The notes under the pieces were generated by a model. The model was not told the origin of the DNA. It searched no databases and saw only the letters and a list, made by a program, of their open reading frames with translations. A DNA stretch of 33,756 nucleotides from a marine bacterium B5-7 (GTDB taxonomy: Bacteria; Pseudomonadota; Gammaproteobacteria; Arenicellales; CAJQKF01). The DNA lies in contig BQJD01000039.1 of NCBI GenBank assembly GCA_021604525.1, forward strand, positions 1 to 33,756. Direction: 5' to 3'. Made by a program: the position numbers and the translations under genes. Positions within the stretch are counted from its first letter, which is position 1; each line of letters opens with the position of its first letter. Below are positions 9,031-16,553 of this stretch, one piece after another.

Positions 9031-9081
9031 ATGAGCAAGGAACTAAGAACCCACAGCCAGGAAATCAAACAAGAAGCCGTG
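9031..9081 (+). pseudogene. N-terminal fragment of a transposase OrfA-like gene
   Basis: An ATG opens a frame whose first 17 residues (MSKELRTHSQEIKQEAV) look like the start of IS3-type OrfA or related helix-turn-helix transposases. Directly after Val17 the similarity stops and the frame runs 40 more unrelated residues, antisense to the next pseudogene, to a stop at about 9204. The junction near 9082 looks like a deletion or insertion breakpoint. The similarity is short, so this is tentative. Confidence 0.35.
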
Positions 9082-9091
9082 GGGGGGAAGA

Positions 9092-9384
9092 TCAATTCTG
9101 GTGCCAGGTCAATTTCAGCTCATCCCACATCCAGTTGGTGTCGAATTATTCTTGTCCTTGGCTGGCGGTGCAGTGTTGTTCGTTGTTTTTCAGATCTTTA
9201 AGCCACTCGAAAACTTTTTCACGGCCTTCTTGCTTTTTGCACATTGCCGCGGGGTTTTGTTGTTAAGCGCGGGAATGGATTCATCCAGGCACTGGAGATA
9301 GTGTCGATCCAGCATGTCATGGATAACCTCAGCGGCTATCTCGGGATCAATGTTGTCCGTTGGCGTATAATTGCTTGTCCGTGG
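9092..9384 (-). pseudogene. Frameshifted C-terminal gene remnant with IPALxxKTPR motif
   Basis: The minus strand reads DPEIAAEVIHDMLDRHYLQ, then DESIPALNNKTPRQCAKS, in one frame. It continues EGREKVFEWLKDLKNNEQ in the next frame, then passes an in-frame TAA (9146-9148) to reach WMWDELKLTWHQN and a TGA at 9092-9094. The PALxGKTPR...GRxxVxxLL pattern is a conserved C-terminal segment I associate with SEC-C-type proteins, though the family name is uncertain. The frameshift lies around 9225-9239 near a short T-run. Upstream the frame closes at 9385, so only a tail of the gene survives. It lies between two transposase remnants. Confidence 0.5.
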
Positions 9385-9448
9385 TCAATATAAAAGGGAT
9401 AGCAGAGGCTGTGTAGTAACGGAGGATCTGGTTCACTTGGGGTTGATG

Positions 9449-9634
9449 TTAAGCGGCATTGAGCCGGTGGCTTAATGCGGCGGTTTGGATCGTGTGTTTT
9501 TTGATAATTTTTCTCCGGTTAAGAATGGTCTGGTTCCGTCCGAAGTAAACATCGGCTGGGGTAGGGTTGCCCAGGCTTTCATGGTATCGGCGATGGTTGT
9601 AGTACTCGATGAAGGCGCCGATTCGCAACTTATA
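9449..9634 (-). pseudogene. C-terminal fragment of IS3-type transposase (integrase core)
   Basis: The minus strand encodes IGAFIEYYNHRRYHESLGNP, then TPADVYFGRNQTIL and a basic tail ending LSHRLNAA and a TAA at 9449-9451. This is the typical end of IS3/IS481-type DDE transposases: the final Glu-containing helix, YNHxRxHxSL, then TPADVYFG. The N-terminal ~80% of the gene is missing, and beyond about 9634 similarity is lost. No intact inverted-repeat pair was found, so this is a dead remnant and not an active insertion sequence. Confidence 0.75.
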
Positions 9635-9763
9635 GCACCCAAACCCGGGAAGCGGAAGCCCACGCGCTGCCGAAAGAATCCGAACGGAAGAGAAATCAAC
9701 CGCTTACAATCGGAGAAAAATAGGAACTTTTCGATTTGAGTTGCCTCCGAAACGCTAGAAACA

Positions 9764-9790
9764 AATAAGGCCCCCTTGCGGGGTTTTATT
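9764..9790. terminator. Hairpin resembling a bidirectional rho-independent terminator
   Basis: AATAAGGCCCC pairs with GGGGTTTTATT around a 5-nt CTTGC loop, an 11-bp stem including two G-U pairs. The T-rich 3' arm gives a terminator-like shape on the plus strand and the 5' AATAA arm does so on the minus strand. No intact gene is immediately upstream on the plus strand, so it probably once ended an RNA or tRNA transcript. Confidence 0.5.
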
Positions 9791-10331
9791 CATTTCTTGG
9801 GTCAAGATGTATTCGAAACCTCGAATGAAAGATGGGTTCGACCAGCCAACGCGACTGCGTTGGCGCAGAACGCCGGAGCAGCGCGACGGCGCCCCGAAGG
9901 GGTGAGACGTTGGAACGCCGAATCAATCCCTCTCTTAAGCCAGATCTACTCAAATCGAAATCTCTCGACTCCCCGCTGACCTTCCCCGAAATCGCCAGAA
10001 TTGGCTGGCCTTATCGGTGCCGCAACGGTACTTGGCTGTCGCAGCATTCCGTTTGAATCCCCTGTTTTGCCCTCTATATGCGGGTTTTTCTCTGAGCAAC
10101 GGCACCTCGGCGTTTCGAGGTGCGCTTGTGAAATACGTTCCCGATCTGTAGCCTATAAAACCTACCGCGGCGTAGATTTGAAGGACCGTGTTGCCCAGGC
10201 AATTTGCTCGTGGGGACTCAGGTACGCTTGTGGTGGGGGCGATGCTGGTGGCGTAAGTGATTAAAGGCATTCGTGCGATTTCGCGGTACTATTTTCCTAA
10301 GTTTCTCAGAGATTGAGAACGAGAACACTTT
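9791..10331 (+). other. Non-coding stretch with tRNA-tail-like sequence
   Basis: No believable gene lies here: the open frames on both strands have odd, Ser/Arg-rich composition and no domain. The segment GAATCAATCCCTCTCTTAAG followed by CCA (9920-9942) resembles the 3' end of a tRNA-Ser (T-arm end, acceptor strand and CCA). GATGGGTTCGA at 9830 and GTTTGAATCCCC near 10051 look like further T-arm pieces. No complete cloverleaf can be folded around any of them. A second hairpin is at 10102-10123. This composition resembles the repetitive tRNA-derived trailers found downstream of tRNA genes in some proteobacteria; that is inference. Confidence 0.35.
10102..10123. terminator. Hairpin, 8-bp perfect stem
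   Basis: GCACCTCG and CGAGGTGC flank a 6-nt loop (10110-10115). The stem is GC-rich, but the following bases (GCTTGTG) are not a T-tract, so it is a weak terminator candidate or a structural element of the surrounding non-coding sequence. Confidence 0.3.
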
Positions 10332-10337
10332 TTGAGC

Positions 10338-12113
10338 ATGGTTGACCAGGAACTACCAAGAAAACTCGCGGTTCTGCTACACGCCGATGTGGTGGCTTCA
10401 ACTCAATTGGTGCGTTTGAACGAGGCTGTTGCACACCACCGGATTCTCGATGTGTTTAACAGACTTTCAGACGCGATTGCCGAGTATGGCGGAACAACGC
10501 ATGAGATTCGTGGTGACGCTCTAATTGCGGAATTCGGAAAAGCATCGGACGCCGTTGGCGCGTCGCTCGAATTTCAGCAAGCAAACAAGGCGTACAATGA
10601 TCAACTTGGGGACGAAATTCTGCCGGTAGTTCGAATCGGAATCTCCATAGGTGAGGTGATTGTTGCCGACCGGACGGTGACGGGCGAGGGTATTGTACTG
10701 GCCCAGAGATTAGAACAAATTGCCCAGCCGGGTGGTGTATGCATTCAAGGAGCAGCCTATGACACCCTGCCAAAACGATTGCCTTTTGATTTTGAAGATT
10801 TAGGCGAGTGCGAGATCAAGGGTTTCGATGACCGGGTTCGCACATTGGCGGTGAGTCTGCGCTCCGGTGCCAAACTAGAGAAGCCCGTGAATCTGGTTGA
10901 TTCGAGCGCCTTAGGTAAAGTCTCGTTTACTAAACCCTCTATCGCTGTCCTTCCTTTCAATAACATGAGCGATGACTCCGAGCAGGAGTATTTCAGCGAT
11001 GGTATCACTGAAGATATAACTACAGAATTGAGTCGGTTCAGACATCTGTTGGTGATTTCCCGCAACTCCTCATTCACGTTCAAGAATCGATCGGTCGGCG
11101 TCAAAGAGATCGGACAAGAGCTGGGTGTATCCCACGTGGTAGAGGGCAGCGTCCGCAAAGCCGGTAATCGTGTGCGCGTGACAGCGCAGCTGGTAGAAAC
11201 TTTGTCTGGCAACCACATGTGGGCAGAACGGTACGACGGAGACCTCGATGACATATTCACCGTTCAGGATGAGGTCGTAGCTTCTGTAGTGTCGAAGTTG
11301 GGATTGAATTTGCGCGAGACGACGACAACTTTTGCTAAAGGTCGCCAGACGGATAACAGTTCGGCTTATGATCATCTCTTACGAGGACGCGCTGCATGGT
11401 GGCGAGGAAACTGGAATGAGGGATTTGATCATTTAAAGTGGTCGCTAGACGCTGACCCGTCATTTGCCGCCGCTCACGCGTGGTTGGCATTGCAATATGC
11501 TTACCAAAATTTTGGAAGCACGATGGGGTTTTCGGACGAGGAGATCGTGAATAAGACACGTCAGCATGCTGAATCTGCTTTGGCTTTAGACGACCAGGAT
11601 CCGTTCGTTCATATGGCGGCCAGTATGGCTTTCGGGTTTTCTCCCCGACCTAATAAGGATCGGGGTCTGCATCATAGCGACATTTCCATCGGTATGAATC
11701 CTCACGACTTCGACATTATGTTCTGTCGCGCTTATCAACTCGCTTTTTTTGGTCGTCATGTGGAGGCGCTTCAATGGTTGGAAAAAGCACGAGGCCTTAA
11801 TCCTGTAAATACTTACATGTTGTCGGAATGCTTTGCCGACATTTACTACATGATGCGTAATTATGAACAGGCATTAGCCAGTTTCAGGGGGCAAGGAGAT
11901 GTACCTACGCAGGTCAGACTCGTATTTGCGGCTTGTCATGCACAACTTGGTCAGGATAAAGAAGCATTTTCGTGTCGGGCGGATGTGGAGCAAAACTGTC
12001 CCGACGGTTTTAGCTTGTCGCGTTTTGTTAGCGCCCAAATTTCTGCTTGCGCACGAAGTGAAGACGCCGAACATTGGCGTGAAGGCTTTCGAATGGTTGG
12101 AATTGTTTCATGA
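10338..12113 (+). CDS. Class III nucleotide cyclase-domain protein with TolB-like and TPR regions
   Basis: The protein (591 aa from the ATG at 10338; a TTG at 10332 is in frame) starts with a class III adenylate/guanylate cyclase homology domain (residues ~9-180). The two metal-binding aspartates are present (Asp17 in HADVV, Asp60 in RGDALIAEF), and the conserved arginine is kept (Arg124). The asparagine expected four residues before it is Val120 (GEGIVLAQR in place of the usual GDGVNxAAR). A TolB-N-like region follows (~193-325: KPSIAVLPFNNMS, EYFSDGITEDITTELSRF), then TPR-like helices to the end. This architecture is common in Rhizobiales and marine proteobacteria and would act in the cytoplasm as a cAMP-type signalling protein. 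Given the substitution, its activity may be lowered or altered. Confidence 0.85.
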   Translation: MVDQELPRKLAVLLHADVVASTQLVRLNEAVAHHRILDVFNRLSDAIAEYGGTTHEIRGDALIAEFGKASDAVGASLEFQQANKAYNDQLGDEILPVVRIGISIGEVIVADRTVTGEGIVLAQRLEQIAQPGGVCIQGAAYDTLPKRLPFDFEDLGECEIKGFDDRVRTLAVSLRSGAKLEKPVNLVDSSALGKVSFTKPSIAVLPFNNMSDDSEQEYFSDGITEDITTELSRFRHLLVISRNSSFTFKNRSVGVKEIGQELGVSHVVEGSVRKAGNRVRVTAQLVETLSGNHMWAERYDGDLDDIFTVQDEVVASVVSKLGLNLRETTTTFAKGRQTDNSSAYDHLLRGRAAWWRGNWNEGFDHLKWSLDADPSFAAAHAWLALQYAYQNFGSTMGFSDEEIVNKTRQHAESALALDDQDPFVHMAASMAFGFSPRPNKDRGLHHSDISIGMNPHDFDIMFCRAYQLAFFGRHVEALQWLEKARGLNPVNTYMLSECFADIYYMMRNYEQALASFRGQGDVPTQVRLVFAACHAQLGQDKEAFSCRADVEQNCPDGFSLSRFVSAQISACARSEDAEHWREGFRMVGIVS

Positions 12114-12330
12114 CTCAAGACATAAACGAGTCACCACGCCATGAAGAGCTGGGTTGCTGACTTTCTACCCCACCACCCCGCTCCATCCATAAATTGACTC
12201 AGCAATCAACCCACCAGGCTGCCTCCTGAACAATTTCGACTCCTGAAAAACCGGCATTAAAGTTGTAATCCCGCAATTTATCTTCGCGAAAAATTGAAGC
12301 ATTAACCAATAACATGGGTAAACACATAAC

Positions 12331-13161
12331 ATGCGATTTTGCGACACGGACAGGATGATAACCATATGCTACCCGGGAGGCTCGGGTGGTAAGTTCGTTT
12401 CAAGTTGTCTGTCACTTAGTCCCGATGTTTTCCCGATGCTGCCGGCAAAAAGCAGACGCTGGGTATACCGTAGGCTGATTCTCAACAGGATCAAGAACCA
12501 CGCGTTTTCGGATGACACGGAGCAACATTTTGTAGAAGTTTTGTCGCAGTTGGACCTCGAAGAGCAAAAAGAAGAAAAAGTAATGCCCGAAAAGTGGAGA
12601 TTTCTGACTTTGGAGTTCTTTAAAGAGTGCGGCGACGTTTCTACTCGACTTGACTGGATAAAGTGCACATTGCCGGACTCGACTGACAAGTTTCCCGTAT
12701 GGAAAGACTACGAACTACGTCAGTTTCATGAGTTATTTCGGCGAAACTACATGCAGAAAATTCATTTTAACCCTGGTTATTATGAGAAAGGTTTCTTTGG
12801 GGCTTTAATGGAATCAGGAATGTACTTCTTCATGACATTTCACAATGAAGAACAGTTCAATATATTTTTTTCCCAATACCCAAACAGTCAGCAGGTCAGA
12901 TTTATTAATACCTCGAGATGGATCGAACTTGCTTTAGCCAAAGGGAAAAAACACTTCCCGAGAGATCCAGAAATGCGTTCCGTGTCGCGTGGAGTAGACT
13001 TTGACGTCGAATCGTTTTTCTGTGAACAGCACTTTCTCGATGAAATCAGAAAGTTGTACGATTACTTTGATATGTCGGGATACAGTAGATCAGCTATATC
13101 CGAGTACTACCAACAGTATATGTCGCTTCATGGGGTTTATTCTGCAATTGTATCCAGGTAA
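12331..13161 (+). CDS. Uncharacterised protein with N-terminal P-loop-like motif, possibly sulfotransferase-like
   Basis: I do not recognise a named family. Near the N-terminus is a beta strand followed by a glycine-rich loop (ITICYPGGSGGKFVSSCLSL), which resembles the variant P-loop of sulfotransferase-like and other nucleotide-binding proteins. The rest (276 aa) is rich in aromatic and charged residues with no signal peptide or membrane segment. The ATG at 12331 or the one at 12355 (MITICYPGG) may be the start; the second puts the strand right at the N-terminus. The gene is AT-rich compared with its left and right neighbours and begins a group of putative glycan- or metabolite-modifying genes. 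A role in transferring a sulfo or similar group is a guess. Confidence 0.6.
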   Translation: MRFCDTDRMITICYPGGSGGKFVSSCLSLSPDVFPMLPAKSRRWVYRRLILNRIKNHAFSDDTEQHFVEVLSQLDLEEQKEEKVMPEKWRFLTLEFFKECGDVSTRLDWIKCTLPDSTDKFPVWKDYELRQFHELFRRNYMQKIHFNPGYYEKGFFGALMESGMYFFMTFHNEEQFNIFFSQYPNSQQVRFINTSRWIELALAKGKKHFPRDPEMRSVSRGVDFDVESFFCEQHFLDEIRKLYDYFDMSGYSRSAISEYYQQYMSLHGVYSAIVSR

Positions 13162-13202
13162 CAATCTGGGTTCGAATCCAATTATTGATCTGTATTTTGG
13201 AC

Positions 13203-14009
13203 ATGATATATTTTTACAATAATCGTTTCGTTCCGAATTATCTGGTAGAAAAGGAACCGTACAGAACTCTTATCGGAAGACTGGTTGTCTCTTATTACTA
13301 TTGGATTTTAAAAAATTCTAACGTTGATAATATACGGCTTGTAAATCGGGTAGAGGACATAGAGGACCACAGTTCCAACTGGGTGTTTTTTCATTATTCA
13401 GGATATCGAACTATCAGCCGCTTGAAGTACGTTCGTCGAGCTCAGTTTGTTAATGATCGTCCGATCATTCCTCAATGTGATGCGTATTTCGTTGTGCTGC
13501 CGGAAGAACATAATAGCAAGACCAGGTTCTTACATCACCCGTTGCCCGTGGACATTCAAAGCTGCAGGCCGAAATTTCCCCCCAAAATATTCACTTGCAT
13601 ATCGAATAAAGGTACAGTCGATCCATCTGTCATTTTGGCAGCGGCGGCCCTCGAGAAGAAATATTCAATAACTATCCGTTTTCAGTACAGGGATTGGTTT
13701 AATAAAGGTGATGAGGACGTATACTTTTTTGTTCGAGTGAAAGAGGAAGGAATCGATCACAAATCGATGAACCGTTTATTAATAGCGACTTGCATGGGTG
13801 TTCCGGCGATACTATCTGACGAGGTGTCGTTCAAGGGGGCGCCGTATTCATTGAATTATGCATGCGCCAACAACTGCCAGGAGTTTATCGATTCAGTAGA
13901 AATTCTTTTGAATGATGAACGTCGGTTCCGCGAGTTAATCAACCCTCGTTATCCAGTAAGGGAAGATGTTAATCGCCAGATCGTCGACACTATCTCGCAA
14001 CTTCAGTAG
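13203..14009 (+). CDS. Uncharacterised protein, glycosyltransferase-like C-terminal half
   Basis: The protein is 268 aa from the ATG at 13203 (a TTG at 13185 would add six residues). The C-terminal half has the rhythm of a GT-B glycosyltransferase: KIFTCISNKGTVDPSVILAAA (strand-loop-helix with the 'new domain' sequence), VYFFVRVKEEGIDHKSMNRL, then MGVPAILSDEVSFKGAP and a helix with FIDSVEILLNDERRFRELI, which resembles the donor-binding P[AV]I and ExxxxIxxLLxDxxxxxxL end of group 1 transferases. The N-terminal half is short and atypical. It starts 41 bp after the preceding gene and is similarly AT-rich. It could add a sugar to a surface glycan, but the call rests on weak similarity. Confidence 0.5.
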   Translation: MIYFYNNRFVPNYLVEKEPYRTLIGRLVVSYYYWILKNSNVDNIRLVNRVEDIEDHSSNWVFFHYSGYRTISRLKYVRRAQFVNDRPIIPQCDAYFVVLPEEHNSKTRFLHHPLPVDIQSCRPKFPPKIFTCISNKGTVDPSVILAAAALEKKYSITIRFQYRDWFNKGDEDVYFFVRVKEEGIDHKSMNRLLIATCMGVPAILSDEVSFKGAPYSLNYACANNCQEFIDSVEILLNDERRFRELINPRYPVREDVNRQIVDTISQLQ

Positions 14010-14237
14010 AGAGTGTAAAGCAAATTGTAACAATGGCGGATTGTAGATGCCTGGAACAGGTTGTGTCGCCGGTCCTGGCGATGATATGTCGGTTGCATCG
14101 TTCAATCCGGAGTCGCGTTAAGTGGATGTATCGAGTTGCGAGGATGCAGTAAGTTAAACTAATGCAAGTAATGTAATGGTTCGTAATACTGTTGGGGCGA
14201 TTGATGTCAAATACAGTATGAATCGTTAAACGTTGAG

Positions 14238-15026
14238 ATGAAGAGGGTCGCGGTTTTGAGCTTCGGTAGTATATGTGAACCATCTATTCTCGCCATGGAT
14301 TTACAGAAGGATTCTGTAGCGAGTATGTTGCAGCTGGCAAAAAAGAAACAGTTGGAGTTTCTTAGTAATAAACCATTTCCGCACATTGTTCTTGATGGCC
14401 TTTTTCCCGACGACGTTCTTGAACAAGTTTTAAAAGATGTTGAGGGCTGCGATTTACCAATTAGAAAATCGTTTTTCGGTAGTCAAGGCAAATTTGCTAA
14501 CAATGATCCTTGGTCACTGGGTGCAACAGCGAGACGATTTCTCGTGGATTTAACTTCTGAACGGTTTTGCCGTTTTCTGAAAGAGTTGACTGGCGTTCGC
14601 GGAATTATTCCTGACGCTTATTTTGATGGAGGTGGCATTCACGAGATTCGTAAAGGGGGGTTTCTTAAAATTCATTCGGACTTTAATTGGCATGGACGCA
14701 TGAAACTGGATAGGCGACTGAATGTATTAATCTATCTCAATAAAGACTGGGATGAGGAATGGGGCGGGAATTTGGAATTATGGGACAAGACAATGGAAGA
14801 ACGGGTTGTTCGAATAAATCCAGTATTCAATCGGGCGGTGATATTTGAAACTTCTGATATTTCTTATCACGGGCACCCGGATCCGCTGGATTGTCCGGAA
14901 AGCGTGGTAAGGCGTTCGCTCGCAACCTACTACTATACTAACGCTCGACCTACGCAGGAAGGGAAGCAACAAAGGCGAAAGACAACCGACTACAAAGAAC
15001 GTCCGAGCGAGTCGTTTGAGCGTTAA
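14238..15026 (+). CDS. 2OG-Fe(II) oxygenase, prolyl 4-hydroxylase-like
   Basis: The enzyme would use 2-oxoglutarate, O2 and Fe(II) to hydroxylate a substrate in the cytoplasm. The double-stranded beta helix is recognisable at ~130-235: the iron ligands are His146 and Asp148 in KIHSDFNWH and His211 in SYHGHP, and Arg226 (VVRRSLATYYY) would bind 2-oxoglutarate. The strand LNVLIYLNKDWDEEWGGNLELW is characteristic of the PF13640/P4Hc group often found next to sugar- and peptide-modifying genes. It is 262 aa from ATG 14238; ATG 14295 (MDLQKDS) is an alternative that removes a non-conserved hydrophobic stretch. There is 228 bp of apparently gene-free sequence before it. The substrate cannot be inferred; close relatives act on proteins or on surface-glycan precursors. 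Confidence 0.83.
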   Translation: MKRVAVLSFGSICEPSILAMDLQKDSVASMLQLAKKKQLEFLSNKPFPHIVLDGLFPDDVLEQVLKDVEGCDLPIRKSFFGSQGKFANNDPWSLGATARRFLVDLTSERFCRFLKELTGVRGIIPDAYFDGGGIHEIRKGGFLKIHSDFNWHGRMKLDRRLNVLIYLNKDWDEEWGGNLELWDKTMEERVVRINPVFNRAVIFETSDISYHGHPDPLDCPESVVRRSLATYYYTNARPTQEGKQQRRKTTDYKERPSESFER

Positions 15027-15165
15027 AAATATATTTTTTCTTTTGCGAGTTCGATCCGAGCTCCGTGAGTTCCGAGTTGTCCACTATAGGAAGCTTACGG
15101 GGCGACTCTACGAATTTTCGGCTTGCCGGATTTCAACGGGCATGCTGTGGCGTCGTTTCAAGTGA
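15016..15165 (+). CDS. Possible small basic protein (49 aa), TTG start
   Basis: A frame opens with TTG inside the last codons of the oxygenase gene and runs 49 residues to a TGA. The predicted peptide is arginine-rich after a short hydrophobic N-terminus (VKNIFFLLRV, then RKLTGRLYEFSA). No family is recognised. It could be a genuine overlapping small gene, the truncated start of a lost gene, or chance. There is no convincing ribosome binding site. Confidence 0.2.
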   Translation: MSVKNIFFLLRVRSELREFRVVHYRKLTGRLYEFSACRISTGMLWRRFK

Positions 15166-15215
15166 ATTGTTCAGGGTGCACGGTATTCGAATGTAAGGTC
15201 TGAAAATGGACAGGG

Positions 15216-15749
15216 TCAGCCGCGCTCCCAAACCGCGTAAATACGATTGCCGGCATCCCAAGCCGCTTGACTCACGCGATAGCCGTTTTCGGCCGCAAGG
15301 CGATCGTGGTCTTTGAAGGTCCATGGGTAGACGACGATCGATTCAAATTCGCTGTTGCTGTGGTCGTGAAGCCCGGGATTGCAGCGCCAGTAAATGCGAC
15401 TAACAGGTTTCAAGTGGGAGGCGACCTTACGGATCTGACCACGAATATCTTCTCTCGACCCGAAGTTAATGCTTCCGAGACAGAAAGCGATATCAAACAG
15501 TTGCTCGCTCTGAAAAGTCTCGATACTTACCTGGTAATCGGCCTTGGGGTTGGCTGGATCGATGCCTGTCACATCGAGCCGATCCTTGAACGGGTTGCTG
15601 CCGCAGCCGACATCGAGAACCGTTTCACCCGGTTTGACCTGTCCGACGAGCGCCCACCCGGTATACGTGTATTTGTCCAGGCTGCGGTCGCGTTCCAGCC
15701 ACGTTGTGGAGAAATACCGGTTCAGTTTTTCCTGTTCACTCGAGTTCAT
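15216..15749 (-). CDS. Class I SAM-dependent methyltransferase
   Basis: A short methyltransferase (177 aa) of the Rossmann class. Motif I is VLDVGCGSNPF (residues ~44-54), the acidic end of strand 2 is in TGIDPANP, motif II/IV is FDIAFCLGSINFG, and a later strand is RIYWRCNPG. It would transfer a methyl group from S-adenosylmethionine; the acceptor is unknown. It lacks long N- or C-terminal extensions. It points left and its start is 147 bp from the divergent sulfotransferase-like gene, with which it may share a control region. GC content is higher than in the preceding four genes, marking a change in sequence origin near 15.1 kb. Confidence 0.85.
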   Translation of the reverse strand: MNSSEQEKLNRYFSTTWLERDRSLDKYTYTGWALVGQVKPGETVLDVGCGSNPFKDRLDVTGIDPANPKADYQVSIETFQSEQLFDIAFCLGSINFGSREDIRGQIRKVASHLKPVSRIYWRCNPGLHDHSNSEFESIVVYPWTFKDHDRLAAENGYRVSQAAWDAGNRIYAVWERG

Positions 15750-15896
15750 GGTTGCTTAGACTACGGAGGGTTCAAACAGAGGATCGCGCGGAGTCATTCA
15801 GTCTATAAGTACGACATGGTGTTCATCATTGGGAGACGTTAGAATCTCTGGCGTACGAGTTCAGCGCCAGGACTGGACCACTCTTCGACGCAGGTT

Positions 15897-16499
15897 ATGA
15901 CCACGATCACACTTCCCAAGTTTGTTTTCTTCACGGGTGCCCCGGGCAGCAAGTGGAGCGGCATCTCCCAGGTTCTCGAGCAGCATCCGGATATCGACAC
16001 ATCGGACCGAACCCCGGAGCGGGAGTACCTGCATTCCGAGTACTCGGGTCACGTTGGTGCGTATTTCGGTCCCGGAATGGAGCTGGAAGCGCGCCTCGAT
16101 GCCGACTACCTGCTTGACGCCTGGGGAGAACCGGTTAATCATCGGTCGAGTCGAATCGTAAAGAGTCACCATTGGGCATACATGCTGGAAGAGATTTCCC
16201 GTAAGTTTCCACATGATTGGATCGCGCTGGTTTGGCGCGAGAACGGCACGTGTAACGACTGGTGGCACCGGGCAGGCGGGTTTGAAATCAAGTACCCGTC
16301 ATACTCGTGGTATGAAAACGATGCAAAGATGAACCGGGAGATCGCACTCCAGAATGATGCGATTCGGAAATTTGCCGAGCGTAAAAATCTCCAATGGTCC
16401 CTCTTCGACACCCGTTGGGTGAGTGAGAAATTCGGGTTTGAGCCAGACATGAAGATCTCCTATCAGGACGTCTATGTTACCTTGTGGCGAGGTACTTGA
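15897..16499 (+). CDS. Sulfotransferase-like P-loop protein
   Basis: The N-terminus has a strand and loop FVFFTGAPGSKWSGISQVLE (residues 9-28), which matches the 5'-phosphosulfate-binding loop of PAPS-dependent sulfotransferases. RIVKSHHWAYMLEEI (~75-90) is in the place of the conserved KSHHL/TH motif before the 3'-phosphate site, and WIALVWREN follows as the strand bearing the Arg/Ser pair region. At 200 aa it is shorter than most carbohydrate sulfotransferases (250-300 aa), but the core appears complete. It is expected to be cytoplasmic and to move a sulfo group to a small molecule or sugar. The gene is convergent with the transporter genes to its right and divergent from the methyltransferase. 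Confidence 0.65.
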   Translation: MTTITLPKFVFFTGAPGSKWSGISQVLEQHPDIDTSDRTPEREYLHSEYSGHVGAYFGPGMELEARLDADYLLDAWGEPVNHRSSRIVKSHHWAYMLEEISRKFPHDWIALVWRENGTCNDWWHRAGGFEIKYPSYSWYENDAKMNREIALQNDAIRKFAERKNLQWSLFDTRWVSEKFGFEPDMKISYQDVYVTLWRGT

Positions 16500-16553
16500 C
16501 CGATTCTCCTGGGACCCCTGAACCGGTCGCCGACGACAGCGCGAATTCAGGTT

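Noticed and set aside
9920-9942. Possible tRNA-Ser gene
   Set aside because: Only the 3' tail is recognisable; no anticodon stem, D-arm or acceptor 5' strand can be found upstream.
9950-10270. 106-codon minus-strand frame in the tRNA-tail-like region
   Set aside because: It covers hairpins and T-arm-like sequence and has no domain; it looks like a translated non-coding repeat.
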